Part shown: in pieces, positions 35,453 through 45,483 of the stretch
Layout of the letters: each line of letters opens with the position of its first letter
Numbering within the stretch: the first letter of the stretch is position 1
DNA from: an uncultured Winogradskyella sp.
GTDB lineage: Bacteria; Bacteroidota; Bacteroidia; Flavobacteriales; Flavobacteriaceae
Length of the DNA: 64,000 nucleotides
Assembly (NCBI RefSeq): GCF_937958655.1
Contig: NZ_CALGNH010000033.1
Coordinates: forward strand, 25,599-89,598
Direction of reading: 5' to 3'
Program-made: the position numbers and the translations under genes
The notes under the pieces: generated by a model
Seen by the model: the letters and a program-made list of their open reading frames with translations, nothing else
The model's database searches: none
What the model was told of the DNA's origin: nothing

Positions 35453-36586
35453 ATGGATAAAAAAAGAATATTACTTATTGCATCTTACGATGGTTCGCTC
35501 ATTAGATTTAGAGGAGACTTTATAAAAAGCATGGTCGATAATGGCTTTGAAGTGTTTGCTGCTGCCCCAAGCTTTACAGAAAAATACAGTCAACTCATTA
35601 AAGACTTAGGCGCTACACCTATAGAATTTAATTTACAGCGTACAGGCCTTAATCCATTAAAGGATTTTAAATCTATTCATGAAATAAAATCCATTATCAA
35701 AGAAAATAAGATCGACTTGGTATTTCCATATACAGTTAAGCCAGTAATTTATGGCTCAATGGCTGCAAATATGTGCAAAGTGCCAGTTATATCATTAATT
35801 ACAGGTTTAGGCTATGCCTTTACTGGTCTTAGTGCTAAGGCTAGAACGCTTCAACGTTTTAATGAAACCTTATACAAATTATCTATTAGAAAGAATAAGG
35901 TTATCGTGTTTCAAAATAACGACGATTACCAATTATTTTTAGATAGAAAAGTGATTACTAAAAAGCAAGAAGTCGCCTTTGTAAGTGGTTCTGGTGTTAA
36001 TCTAGACCAATTTACTTTTAAAGAAAAAAACGCTTCAGATAAAGTAAGTTTTCTCTTGGTAGCAAGGTTGATTAAAGAAAAAGGAATCGCACTTTATATG
36101 GAAGCTGCCAAAATATTGAAAGCAAAATATCCAAAAGCAGAATTCCATTTAATTGGTGCTCCTGAAACATCACCATCAGCTATTAGTGAAGTTGAAATTA
36201 ATCAGTTACACAAAGAAGGTGTTATCATTTTTCATGGAAAACAATCTAATATCAATGAGCATTTAAACCAAAGAGATGTGTTTGTGCTACCAAGTTATTA
36301 CAGAGAAGGTTTACCAAGAACAACGCTAGAAGCTTGTGCCTGTGGAAACCCTATAATCACAACAGATTCTGTTGGTTGTAGAGAAGCAGTTAAAGAAGGT
36401 GAAAATGGATTTTTAATAGAACCTCAAAACCTCGATGCTTTAGTAAAACCTATGGAATATTTTATTACTAACCCAGATAAGATTAAGGAAATGGGCATTA
36501 ATAGTAGGAAATATGCAGAAGCACGCTTTGATGTAAACCTAATAAACAAGGACTTAATCGATTTAATAAACAAAGTATTAATTTAA
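35453..36586 (+). CDS. GT4-family glycosyltransferase, PglA-like
   Basis: 377 residues. The N-terminus (LLIASYDGSLIRFRGDFIKSM) and GLGYAFTGL, with PSYYREGLPRTTLEACACG (E-x7-E, about 278-296), resemble glycosyltransferases that add the second sugar next to the PglC-type carrier transfer (PglA, WbpU, CapM group). It lies 45 nt upstream of the initiating transferase gene, as in many such clusters. Likely adds the second residue of the repeat. Confidence 0.86.
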   Translation: MDKKRILLIASYDGSLIRFRGDFIKSMVDNGFEVFAAAPSFTEKYSQLIKDLGATPIEFNLQRTGLNPLKDFKSIHEIKSIIKENKIDLVFPYTVKPVIYGSMAANMCKVPVISLITGLGYAFTGLSAKARTLQRFNETLYKLSIRKNKVIVFQNNDDYQLFLDRKVITKKQEVAFVSGSGVNLDQFTFKEKNASDKVSFLLVARLIKEKGIALYMEAAKILKAKYPKAEFHLIGAPETSPSAISEVEINQLHKEGVIIFHGKQSNINEHLNQRDVFVLPSYYREGLPRTTLEACACGNPIITTDSVGCREAVKEGENGFLIEPQNLDALVKPMEYFITNPDKIKEMGINSRKYAEARFDVNLINKDLIDLINKVLI

Positions 36587-36631
36587 TTGCTTTATTTGAT
36601 TTGATTTCTTGAAAACCTACAATTTCGTATT

Positions 36632-37243
36632 ATGAAAATTTACCCAAATTTAATAAAACGCCTAGCCGATTTTTTTGCCGCATTAATAGGTATATTAATA
36701 GTTTCTCTATTATTGATAACACTCATTATTATTCTTGCTATATATAATAACGGTAAACCATTTTTCTACCAAACAAGGACTGGTAAAAATGGTAAATTGT
36801 TTACCATTATTAAATTAAAAACCATGAACGACAAAAAAGATAGTGAAGGTAATCTTTTGCCAGTTGTGCATCGTATTACTAAAGTTGGCAATTTTTGTAG
36901 GAAATACTCTTTGGATGAAATTCCGCAATTGTTCAATATCCTTAAAGGAGATATGAGTTTAGTTGGTCCTCGCCCATTGTTGCCTAAATATTTACCGTTA
37001 TATAACGAAAGGCAAAATAGAAGGCACGAAGTAACTCCTGGTATTACAGGTTGGGCACAAGTTAACGGTAGAAATGCCATAAGCTGGGAAGAAAAATTTG
37101 AATATGATGTGCATTACGTTGACAACCAATCTTTTTTCTTAGACTTAAGAATAATTTTTATGACTATCGATAAGGTCATAAATAAAAAAGACATCAATAA
37201 TTCTGAAAATGAAGATATGCCTGTATTCACAGGCACAAAATAG
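36632..37243 (+). CDS. Initiating sugar-1-phosphate transferase, PglC-like
   Basis: Transfers the first sugar phosphate from UDP-sugar to undecaprenyl phosphate. A small 203-residue form: one membrane (re-entrant) helix (about 11-34), LKTMNDKKDSEGN, YSLDEIPQLFNILKGDMSLVGPRP with the catalytic Asp-Glu pair, and PGITGWAQVNGRN. This is the minimal PglC-type (monotopic) enzyme, not the large WcaJ. It is 3 nt from the convergent HAD gene. With PglF- and PglE-like genes nearby the first sugar is probably a diamino-trideoxy- or 4-amino-hexose. Confidence 0.92.
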   Translation: MKIYPNLIKRLADFFAALIGILIVSLLLITLIIILAIYNNGKPFFYQTRTGKNGKLFTIIKLKTMNDKKDSEGNLLPVVHRITKVGNFCRKYSLDEIPQLFNILKGDMSLVGPRPLLPKYLPLYNERQNRRHEVTPGITGWAQVNGRNAISWEEKFEYDVHYVDNQSFFLDLRIIFMTIDKVINKKDINNSENEDMPVFTGTK

Positions 37244-37246
37244 TAT

Positions 37247-37903
37247 TTAAATAATATTTACTTCTTTATAAGATTGAATAAAAGCCTTTGGCTGATATTC
37301 TTTGTCCATATATTTGTAAGACTGATAATGAATATTCTTTCCATTATCTAAAAGACAAACTGACTTCCAACTTAAAGCATTTGGTGCTACAAAATCTTTC
37401 TTTAAATTATCTGCAATATACCAATAAGTACTATTTGGAAAGTGAGTTTCAATAGCTTTAAAGTTGTTTGGATTAGGTTTTTCCGTGCCCAAATCTTCTG
37501 AGATTACAATTTTGCCAATTAAATCTTCAATACCAAGAGATTTAATTTTTGCCATTTGAGTTTTAGAACGACCATCTGTAATGATTCCTATTTTTCCTTC
37601 CTTGACTTTTGTTGCCTCAATAATTTCTAATGCACCTTCAAACAAGTTAATGTTTGGCACATGATTACGATACATTTCTATAAGTAATTGTTTTTCAATA
37701 TTGTGTTTTGAGCTAAGAATCTCAAAAACATTTTCCTTGTTACGATACAAAGAGAACATTGAAGCGTATAATGGTTCCCAGTATTTGGGCTGGAGTTGTT
37801 TAGCAATAAATTGATACGCAGATTTTAAAAAATCTAACTCATTGTAAAGAGTGTCGTCTAGGTCAAAGACAATGACGGTATTTTTATTAACCTTTATATC
37901 CAC
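37247..37903 (-). CDS. HAD-family phosphatase
   Basis: 218-residue HAD hydrolase with FDLDDTLY (Asp14, Asp16) as the phospho-acceptor motif I, ITDGRSKTQM as motif II and GTEKPNPNNF for motif III/IV. The start is GTG at 37903, inside the end of the ATP-grasp gene (17-nt overlap), with no ATG before motif I. The pair is co-translated and embedded between the initiating transferase and the aminotransferase, so it probably acts on a sugar or amino-acid phosphate for the polymer. Substrate unknown. Confidence 0.82.
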   Translation of the reverse strand: MDIKVNKNTVIVFDLDDTLYNELDFLKSAYQFIAKQLQPKYWEPLYASMFSLYRNKENVFEILSSKHNIEKQLLIEMYRNHVPNINLFEGALEIIEATKVKEGKIGIITDGRSKTQMAKIKSLGIEDLIGKIVISEDLGTEKPNPNNFKAIETHFPNSTYWYIADNLKKDFVAPNALSWKSVCLLDNGKNIHYQSYKYMDKEYQPKAFIQSYKEVNII

Positions 37904-38858
37904 GTACTAAAATTTCGTCATCATATCTAATCATTAGCAAATCGCTTTCCCAAGAATCAAATTTATCATCAATCACAATGTTGAGAAAATATTCTTCAAT
38001 AATCCATTTTGGGTAGTTTGCTCCTGCTAGATAAGACAATGGATATCCACCACCAAATCTCGGATTTATTTCAATAGCATAGATTTGATAATCGTCATCA
38101 TTGTGCATAAAAAACTGAGCTGTAACACAACCTCTAACACCTCCTATAGTTTTGAGATGTTCCTTAATATATTCTACCAAGGCGTTATTTTCTGTAAGAG
38201 CTTTATAGACTTCTCCATCTCTTACCTCAAGCCTTTTTCTTGGCACTGCACATTTAAGTTGGCTATCTTTAGAATAATATAAATCACAGGTAAACTCAGT
38301 AAAGTCATCATGATTTAGGTATTCTAAAAACATTAATTTATCGTTTTCAAAATGGTAATCAGTTAAGTCGCTTTTAGTGTTAATCACGTGCGTATCAACA
38401 CTTCTACTACCATCATAAGGTTTAATAAACATTGGTAAAGAGTAATTATCTTTTTCGTACTCTTCAGCCGTTTGTATGCCTTTATCTTCAAAAAATTGAT
38501 GAATCTGTCTTTTATTACGACATTTCTTAATAAAATCTATGGAAGATATAACTACTAGCATACCTGCTTTTTCTAAACGTGCTTTATTTTCCGAAAGCTG
38601 GAGCAATTCTGTATCTATAGTCGGTATAATAAGCTTTATATTATTTGATTGACATAAGCCAACAAACTCTTCAAGATATAGCTCGTCATCTAGTCTAGGG
38701 ACTTCAAAATAATGATCAGCCACTTGGCAGGCAGCAGAAAGCTCTGGGTGAGAATCAGAAGCATATACTTTAGATTCTGGGTAAATCTTCTTCAGCTCTT
38801 TTTGAAAAGCTCGAACTAGGGAAACTCGCCTTCCTGCGGAAGTGATTAAAATGTTCAT
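37887..38858 (-). CDS. ATP-grasp ligase, carbamoyl-phosphate-synthase-like
   Basis: 323-residue ATP-grasp enzyme. An N-terminal Rossmann-like part (LITSAGRRVSLVRAF) leads to MFIKPYDGSRSVDTHV (ATP loop) and the metal-binding EINPRFGGGYPLS. The family ligates a carboxylate to an amine or thiol by acyl phosphate. Overlap with the HAD gene and the location in the locus suggest modification of a sugar amine by an amino acid or other acid. Similar pairs are common in flavobacterial capsule loci, but I cannot name the substrate. Confidence 0.8.
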   Translation of the reverse strand: MNILITSAGRRVSLVRAFQKELKKIYPESKVYASDSHPELSAACQVADHYFEVPRLDDELYLEEFVGLCQSNNIKLIIPTIDTELLQLSENKARLEKAGMLVVISSIDFIKKCRNKRQIHQFFEDKGIQTAEEYEKDNYSLPMFIKPYDGSRSVDTHVINTKSDLTDYHFENDKLMFLEYLNHDDFTEFTCDLYYSKDSQLKCAVPRKRLEVRDGEVYKALTENNALVEYIKEHLKTIGGVRGCVTAQFFMHNDDDYQIYAIEINPRFGGGYPLSYLAGANYPKWIIEEYFLNIVIDDKFDSWESDLLMIRYDDEILVRGYKG

Positions 38859-39258
38859 GTTATTGAGTTAAGGGCAAAATAATATTCACAATATATGTAA
38901 AAAAAATAAATATACTGTTGTCATAGAACTATCAACAATTGTTCCTATGTACAGCATATTAATTAGTTAAAGTAATACATTATAGATTAATTACTAAATA
39001 TGAATGTAAAAACATGGCAGTAAATGAATACAAAAATGATTACATCATACTTAAAATTCGTTGGTTTACCATATCATAATTATTAGCTTTGCAACTTGTC
39101 TTTGAGGCATTTAAAAACGTGAATTTTTACCTTTTATCGTGTTTATTTGGGCAGTATCATAATATTAATGCATATTGAACCCGATTTTAAATCGTGTCCC
39201 AAATCCCTCTAAGACATGAAATTGAACGGTAATGTAAATTACTTAACAATTTTTGCTT
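38859..39258. other. Divergent intergenic region (400 nt), no gene seen
   Basis: AT-rich gap between the ATP-grasp and aminotransferase starts. An imperfect inverted repeat (arms 38922-38929 CATAGAAC and 38941-38949 GTTCCTATG) is visible. No protein frame of note and no exact -7 box close to either start. It presumably holds both promoters. Confidence 0.5.
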
Positions 39259-40386
39259 ATGAAACCTAAAATATGGTTGTCCTCACCTCACATGAGTGGC
39301 AAAGAACAAACGTTCGTAAACGAAGCTTTTGATACCAACTGGGTAGCTCCATTAGGACCTAATGTTAATGGATTTGAAGCTGATCTCCAATCTTATCTTA
39401 ATGAAGATAGACATATAGCTGCTTTGGCATCTGGTACTTCCGCTTTACATTTGAGTTTAATATTACTTGGTGTTACTTATGGCGACGAAGTTATTTGTCA
39501 AAGTAAAACATTTTCTGCATCTGCAAATCCTATAGTGTACCAAGGAGCAACACCTGTATTTGTTGATAGTGAAAGAGAAACTTGGAATATATGCCCAGAA
39601 CAGCTAGAGATCGCTATAAAAGACAGAATTAAAAACGGTAAAAAACCAAAAGCAATTATTGCGGTGCATCTTTACGGTATGCCTTACAAAGCAGACGAGA
39701 TAAACAAAATTGCCGCAGCATACAACATCCCTATAATAGAGGATAGTGCAGAATCTCTCGGAAGTCATTACAAAAACCAAAACTGCGGTACTTTTGGAGA
39801 ATTAGCAATCCTATCCTTTAATGGAAATAAAATCATTACCACCTCAGGAGGAGGTGCTTTAGTTGCTAAAACTAAAGACCTAAAAGATAAAGCTGTTTTC
39901 TTAGCGACTCAAGCTAGAGACAATGCTCCACACTATCAGCACTCACATATTGGTTATAATTATAGAATGTCTAACATCGTAGCAGGTATTGGTCGTGGAC
40001 AAATGACGATATTAGATAGTCATGTCGCAAAAAGACGCGCAAATCATAAATTATATCAAGAGGCATTTAAAACTATAAGCGAAATTGAGTTTTTAAATGA
40101 ACCAGAAGGTCATTTCTCTAACCGATGGTTATCTTGCATACTGTTAGATTCAAAAGATAGAAGAGAAGGCTTAAGGCTAGCTTTAGAAAAAGAGAATATT
40201 GAATCTAGACCTTTATGGAAACCAATGCATCAACAGCCCATTTTCAAAGATTCACCAAGCTATATTAATGGCGTATCTGATGATTTATTTGAAAGAGGAC
40301 TTTGTTTACCAAGTGGTTCAAATTTAACTAATGAAGAATTAGATAGAGTAATTTATACTATAAATATGTATTTTGCGGTATGTTAG
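39259..40386 (+). CDS. DegT/DnrJ/EryC1-family sugar aminotransferase (PglE-like)
   Basis: PLP-dependent aminotransferase of about 375 residues: IWLSSPHMSGKEQ at the start, ALASGTSALHLSLILLGV, IIEDSAESLGS (PLP-binding Asp), and SFNGNKIITTSGGGALV with the PLP Lys. It would put an amino group on the 4-keto sugar made by the dehydratase encoded next. The ATG at 39259 is preferred over the TTG two codons upstream. Its last codons overlap the dehydratase start by 7 nt. Confidence 0.9.
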   Translation: MKPKIWLSSPHMSGKEQTFVNEAFDTNWVAPLGPNVNGFEADLQSYLNEDRHIAALASGTSALHLSLILLGVTYGDEVICQSKTFSASANPIVYQGATPVFVDSERETWNICPEQLEIAIKDRIKNGKKPKAIIAVHLYGMPYKADEINKIAAAYNIPIIEDSAESLGSHYKNQNCGTFGELAILSFNGNKIITTSGGGALVAKTKDLKDKAVFLATQARDNAPHYQHSHIGYNYRMSNIVAGIGRGQMTILDSHVAKRRANHKLYQEAFKTISEIEFLNEPEGHFSNRWLSCILLDSKDRREGLRLALEKENIESRPLWKPMHQQPIFKDSPSYINGVSDDLFERGLCLPSGSNLTNEELDRVIYTINMYFAVC

Positions 40387-42275
40387 TTAAATTTTTAAAT
40401 AGAATTTCACAGAGATATGCCTCTCAGTGGCTTGTACTTTTATTTGACCTTTGTGTTATAATAGTTACGTTTTTCTTTGCTCACCTCATTAGATTTAATT
40501 TTCAATTTAATTTTGATTTTGATCTATTCTTAAGACAAATCCCTTATGTTTTTAGTGTTGCAACAATTAGTTTACTTGCTGTTGGTTCTTATAAAGGTGT
40601 CGTTCGGTTTACAGGTTTTAAAGACATCTTAAACGTTATTATCGGTGCTAACATCCTTGCAACCATACTTGTATGCACCACATTTTTATGTAGAAAATTT
40701 TATGGTACAAATACAATTTTCAATATATCAGGTGCAATTATATATATCCACTTACTTTTAAACATTTTGTTTTTAATAGGTGCTAAGCTATTTATTAAGT
40801 CCTTGTATAATTACATTACACAGGATGCAAGAAAAACGTCTAATGTTTTAATTTTTGGAGCAGGTAGCTCGGGCATGCTTACGTATGACGCCATTTTGAA
40901 CGATGCAAAAAATGGTTTTAGAGTCGTTGGCTTTATAGATGATGACGAACGTAAAGTAGGTAAAAAAATAAACCTTCTTAAGGTTAATAAAATTGATGCA
41001 ATAGATAAAGCATTTATTAAAAAGTACGATGTAGAAGATGTAATTATCTCTATTCAAAATATTGAGCCTACACGACTACTACAAATTACCGGCAACTTAT
41101 TTTCACTTGGATTAAAAGTTAAAATAGTCCCTCCTGTGCAAAGTTGGATTGATGGAGATCTTAATATAGGCCAAATTAAAGAGGTGAAAATTGAAGATCT
41201 TTTAGGAAGAGAGCCTATTCATATTAAAAACCCAGATTTAGAAGATCAGTACGATAATAAGGTGATACTCATTACTGGAGCCGCAGGATCTATCGGAAGC
41301 GAAATTTCTAGAAAAGCAAGTCTATACAATTATAAAAAGTTGATATTAATTGATAATGCTGAATCAGCCTTATATGATATTCAGCAAGAATTTAGACAAT
41401 TAGGACTTAGTAATATAGAGGCCATTGTTGCGGATGTCCGTAACAAAACGAGAATTGATCAAATCTTTGATCAGTATAAGCCAAAAATTGTGTTTCATGC
41501 AGCAGCTTACAAGCACGTTCCACTAATGGAAAACAATCCTTTTGAAGCTGTAACAGTAAATATTGGAGGTACAAGAAATGTTGCTGATACAGCTGTAAAA
41601 CATAGTGTAGATAAGTTTGTTTTAATATCTACCGACAAAGCAGTAAACCCAACAAACGTTATGGGTGCAACAAAAAGAATTGCAGAACTTTATGTGACGT
41701 GTCTTAAAGGAAAAGGTCATACCAGATTTATAACCACACGCTTTGGCAATGTATTAGGTTCTAATGGCTCTGTTATTCCGCTTTTTAAAAAGCAAATAGA
41801 AAATGGTGGCCCTTTAACAGTAACGCACAAGGATATTACAAGATATTTTATGACTATACCAGAAGCGTGCCAGCTCGTACTAGAGGCTGCTGCAATGGGT
41901 AATGGTGGTGAAATTTTTGTTTTTGACATGGGTGAACCTATTAAAATATTTAATTTAGCTACAAACATGATTATTCTTTCGGGCCTTCGTTATCCTGAGG
42001 ATATTGATATAAAAATAACAGGACTAAGACCAGGCGAAAAAATTTATGAAGAACTCTTAGCCGATGGAGAAAACACTAAGAAAACCTACCACGAAAAAAT
42101 AATGATTGCAAAATCAAGACAGATTAACCTTGATGAGACTGTAAGTAAAATAAACAAATTAACGTCTATTAATTCATTATCTCAACCCTTAGAAATCGTA
42201 TCTATTATTAAAGCTTTAATACCAGAGTACATTTCTAACAACTCCACTTATGAAGTGTTGGACACAAAAAAATAA
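40380..42275 (+). CDS. PglF/WbpM-like membrane sugar 4,6-dehydratase
   Basis: 631 residues. Four N-terminal membrane helices (about 13-140), a first Rossmann-like region (NVLIFGAGSSGMLTYDA, about 155), then a C-terminal dehydratase with ITGAAGSIGSEISRK (about 299-313) and STDKAVNPTNVMGATKRIAE, where Met replaces the usual Tyr, as in PglF and WbpM. It converts UDP-GlcNAc to the 4-keto-6-deoxy sugar. It overlaps the aminotransferase gene by 7 nt, making a PglF/PglE pair for a 4-amino sugar. Confidence 0.92.
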   Translation: MLVKFLNRISQRYASQWLVLLFDLCVIIVTFFFAHLIRFNFQFNFDFDLFLRQIPYVFSVATISLLAVGSYKGVVRFTGFKDILNVIIGANILATILVCTTFLCRKFYGTNTIFNISGAIIYIHLLLNILFLIGAKLFIKSLYNYITQDARKTSNVLIFGAGSSGMLTYDAILNDAKNGFRVVGFIDDDERKVGKKINLLKVNKIDAIDKAFIKKYDVEDVIISIQNIEPTRLLQITGNLFSLGLKVKIVPPVQSWIDGDLNIGQIKEVKIEDLLGREPIHIKNPDLEDQYDNKVILITGAAGSIGSEISRKASLYNYKKLILIDNAESALYDIQQEFRQLGLSNIEAIVADVRNKTRIDQIFDQYKPKIVFHAAAYKHVPLMENNPFEAVTVNIGGTRNVADTAVKHSVDKFVLISTDKAVNPTNVMGATKRIAELYVTCLKGKGHTRFITTRFGNVLGSNGSVIPLFKKQIENGGPLTVTHKDITRYFMTIPEACQLVLEAAAMGNGGEIFVFDMGEPIKIFNLATNMIILSGLRYPEDIDIKITGLRPGEKIYEELLADGENTKKTYHEKIMIAKSRQINLDETVSKINKLTSINSLSQPLEIVSIIKALIPEYISNNSTYEVLDTKK

Positions 42276-42300
42276 TTAACGAAATCGAATATTTATAATA

Positions 42301-43083
42301 ATGAAAACACGTAATCTTCTTATACTAATTATTACTATTTTATCGCTTTACTCTTGCGGATCAAAAAAGAATCTTGTTTATTTTCAGGATGAACCTTTAG
42401 ATAATGCTGGAGTTCTAATGTCAGAACCGAAACAGATTATTTATAAGCCAGATGACATTTTAACGATTAATGTATCGGCTTTAGATCCAGCTGCTGTTCA
42501 ACCCTTTAATTTGGCTCTGGTAGCAAGTAACTCTTCAAATATTACTAGTGCTCAGGGTGCCTTGCAAATGCAAACCTATCTTGTAGATTATTATGGTAAT
42601 ATCGAATTTCCCGTATTAGGACAAATTAAAGTGGCTGGCTTAAACAGAACCGAGTTAACCGCTCTATTAACTGAACGTATTAGTGAATATGCAAAAAACC
42701 CGATTGTTAATGTAAGGCTTGCCAATTTTACGGTTACAATTTTAGGTGAAGTGAGTAATCCTGGTACATTTACTATACAAGATGAAAGAATTACGTTATT
42801 AGAGGCTTTAGGATTAGCCAGTGATCTAACCATTTTTGGTAAACGTAAAAATGTTCTTTTAATTAGAGAGGTAGACGGTAAAAAACGATTTGCTGAAGTA
42901 GATTTAACCTCAGTAAATGCAGTGAATTCTCCAGTATATTATTTACAACAAAATGATGTTATTTATGTAGAACCCAACAATGCAAGAATTAGAGCATCAT
43001 CATTTAACCAAAATAATAGTGTACTTATTTCAGCAATAGGTACATTAACTACAATAGTTGCTGTATTTATACTAAGAAATTAA
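42301..43083 (+). CDS. Wza-type polysaccharide export lipoprotein
   Basis: 260 residues with a lipoprotein signal (SLYSCGSKKN, Cys about 19), a Poly_export domain (YKPDDILTINVSALDP), one SLBB region (FTVTILGEVSNPGTF) and a hydrophobic C-terminal segment (SVLISAIGTLTTIVAVFIL). It forms the outer-membrane export channel with Wzc. Shorter than E. coli Wza, like other Bacteroidota versions. 24 nt before the kinase gene. Confidence 0.92.
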   Translation: MKTRNLLILIITILSLYSCGSKKNLVYFQDEPLDNAGVLMSEPKQIIYKPDDILTINVSALDPAAVQPFNLALVASNSSNITSAQGALQMQTYLVDYYGNIEFPVLGQIKVAGLNRTELTALLTERISEYAKNPIVNVRLANFTVTILGEVSNPGTFTIQDERITLLEALGLASDLTIFGKRKNVLLIREVDGKKRFAEVDLTSVNAVNSPVYYLQQNDVIYVEPNNARIRASSFNQNNSVLISAIGTLTTIVAVFILRN

Positions 43084-43107
43084 TACTACCTTACTACCAA
43101 TTAATCT

Positions 43108-45471
43108 ATGAAAACATCTAATGTAGACATTAAGCAAACCATAGGGCTATTTTTTTCATACTGGAAATGGATACTCTTGTCTGTTGTTATTGCCCTAATT
43201 TTAGGGTTTACTTATTTACGTTATACAGCTTATGAGTACAAAGCTGTTGCTACAATTAAAATACAGGACGAAAAAGAATCTAAAAAACTACCAAGCCTTG
43301 AGAGTCTTAGCAGTGAAGGTTTGTTTGCGCAGGGTACAGATAAAGTTAAGGACGAAATAAAAGTTATTCAATCTAGAGCCATTGCTGAAAAAATTATTAA
43401 AACATTAGATCTTAATATCCGATATTTTGCAGATGGTAAAATTAAAGAACAAGAATACTATAAAAACTCACCTGTTAAAATTAACTTTTTGGCTAGTGAC
43501 TCAGTTATAGATCAACTTAAAACTGCTATTAATATTAAAATTAAATCTCAAACAGAGTATATATTATTTAAAGGAAAAGAGCGATCTTTATTAGACAGGG
43601 AGGACTCCGAAGGAAAAGTTTATGCCTTTGGAGATAAAGTTAATACAAGATATGGTGGCTACGTTATAACACCAAATCTAGGCCCTGATGGTTTAATTAT
43701 TGGTACTAATTTAAAAATAACCGTTAGCCCTTTAAGAAAATTAATAGACCAATACTCTGGCAGCATAGGCATAGGTACAGAAAAGGGTTCTAGTGTTTTA
43801 AAACTCGAATTAAAACAAACGGTAGCCCAAAAAGCTGTAGATTATTTAAATCAGTTAATCTTAGAGTACAATAGAGATGTTTTAAAAGACAAAGAAGAGG
43901 TTGTTAAAGTAACTACTGATTTTATTAATAAACGATTAGACCAAGTCTCCAAAGAATTAAGCCAGGTAGAATCTAATGCAGAACTATTACAACAACAAAA
44001 TAACATCACCGCCTTAAGTTCACAAACGGATTTAAACCTTCAGACTAAAAAACAACTTGAGCAGCAGATTAATAGTACTTCAACTAACATACAAACCATA
44101 AAATATCTTGAAGAAGAAGTAAATGATAATAGTAAAATAAGTGATCTCTTACCAGAAATTAATATTAATGATTCTAATACGGCTCAAATTATTAGAAATT
44201 ATAATGAGCTTGTAGCGCAGCGTGATAGAATTTTAGGAAATTCTAGCGAAAAGAATCCAGTTGTTATTCAACTGAATAACCAAATTAATGGCTTAAAAGA
44301 TAACTTAAAAAACTCGCTTCAAAGTATTAAGAAAACCTCTGAGCTTACGCTTAATAATTTAACTAGCGAAAGCAGACGTGTAAGCGGTCAGTTATACACA
44401 GCACCGTCAAAAGCAAGAAAATTTAGAGGGATCCAAAGACAACAAGATATAAAAGAATCATTGTATTTATATCTTTTAGAAAAGCGCGAAGAATCTGCCA
44501 TACGCTTTGGTATGTATTCTCCAAATGCAAAAATCATTGACAGCGCACACTCATCATACTTGCCTGTTGCACCAAATAAGACCGTAATATATTTAGCATC
44601 ATTTATTTTAGGTTGTATGATCCCTATAGGCTTTATTTACCTAATCGATCTTTTAGATGTTAAAATATATACTAAGAAAGATCTCGAAGATTTATTAGAT
44701 GATATCCCATTTTTAGGAGACATCCCTAAAACATCTAAAAAAGAAAAATTGGTAAAAAAAGTAGATTATTCTCCTAAAGCAGAAGCCTTTAGAATTGTAA
44801 GATCCAATATAGATTTCATTCTTAAAGACGTAAAAGGAAGAGCCAAAAAGCTATTTATAACATCTACCAAAGCACAAGAAGGTAAGTCTCATACAAGTAC
44901 AAATTTAGCCTCTTCAATTTCTTTTTCTAATAAGTCTGTACTGCTAATAGAAATGGATATTAGAGTTCCTAAAATTCTAGATTACTTAGGGTTTAAAGAA
45001 AAACCCGAAAAAGGGCTTTCAGATTACATTGCGGATAAAACTATAAAGCCTCAAGATGTAGTTTTTAAACATAAAGAAAACCCCTTTTTAGATATCATTC
45101 CTTCTGGCACAATACCTCCTAACCCATCTGAGTTATTAATGAGTGACCGTGTAGAAGAACTATTTAACTATTTTGAAACTAAATATGACTACATTATTGC
45201 GGACACCTCCGCTGTAGGATTGGTAAGTGACACCCTTCTGATAGCTAAGTTTGCAGACATGTTTGTTTACGTAGCCAGTGCTAACAATGTAGACAAAAGA
45301 CAGTTAGCACATGTAGCGCAGCCTTTATATAATGAAAATCGTATACCAAACATGACCATGCTACTTAACGGAGTTAAAAAAGGCAGAAAAGGTTATGGCT
45401 ATGGTTATGGCTATGGAGCAGACCCTGCCCAGAAAAAGAAGTGGTACAACTTTTTTTCAAATTCTAAATAA
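43108..45471 (+). CDS. Wzc-type tyrosine autokinase / polysaccharide co-polymerase
   Basis: 787 residues. Two membrane helices (about 18-37 and near 490-515) flank a large periplasmic part with Wzz-like and coiled-coil stretches (about 265-450). The C-terminal BY-kinase has Walker A STKAQEGKSHTST, Walker A' MDIRVP and Walker B-type YIIADTSA. The tail is RKGYGYGYGYGADPAQ, a Tyr cluster for autophosphorylation, encoded by two copies of a 12-bp unit. Controls polymer length and export with Wza. Confidence 0.93.
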   Translation: MKTSNVDIKQTIGLFFSYWKWILLSVVIALILGFTYLRYTAYEYKAVATIKIQDEKESKKLPSLESLSSEGLFAQGTDKVKDEIKVIQSRAIAEKIIKTLDLNIRYFADGKIKEQEYYKNSPVKINFLASDSVIDQLKTAINIKIKSQTEYILFKGKERSLLDREDSEGKVYAFGDKVNTRYGGYVITPNLGPDGLIIGTNLKITVSPLRKLIDQYSGSIGIGTEKGSSVLKLELKQTVAQKAVDYLNQLILEYNRDVLKDKEEVVKVTTDFINKRLDQVSKELSQVESNAELLQQQNNITALSSQTDLNLQTKKQLEQQINSTSTNIQTIKYLEEEVNDNSKISDLLPEININDSNTAQIIRNYNELVAQRDRILGNSSEKNPVVIQLNNQINGLKDNLKNSLQSIKKTSELTLNNLTSESRRVSGQLYTAPSKARKFRGIQRQQDIKESLYLYLLEKREESAIRFGMYSPNAKIIDSAHSSYLPVAPNKTVIYLASFILGCMIPIGFIYLIDLLDVKIYTKKDLEDLLDDIPFLGDIPKTSKKEKLVKKVDYSPKAEAFRIVRSNIDFILKDVKGRAKKLFITSTKAQEGKSHTSTNLASSISFSNKSVLLIEMDIRVPKILDYLGFKEKPEKGLSDYIADKTIKPQDVVFKHKENPFLDIIPSGTIPPNPSELLMSDRVEELFNYFETKYDYIIADTSAVGLVSDTLLIAKFADMFVYVASANNVDKRQLAHVAQPLYNENRIPNMTMLLNGVKKGRKGYGYGYGYGADPAQKKKWYNFFSNSK

Positions 45472-45483
45472 AATAATTTATCC

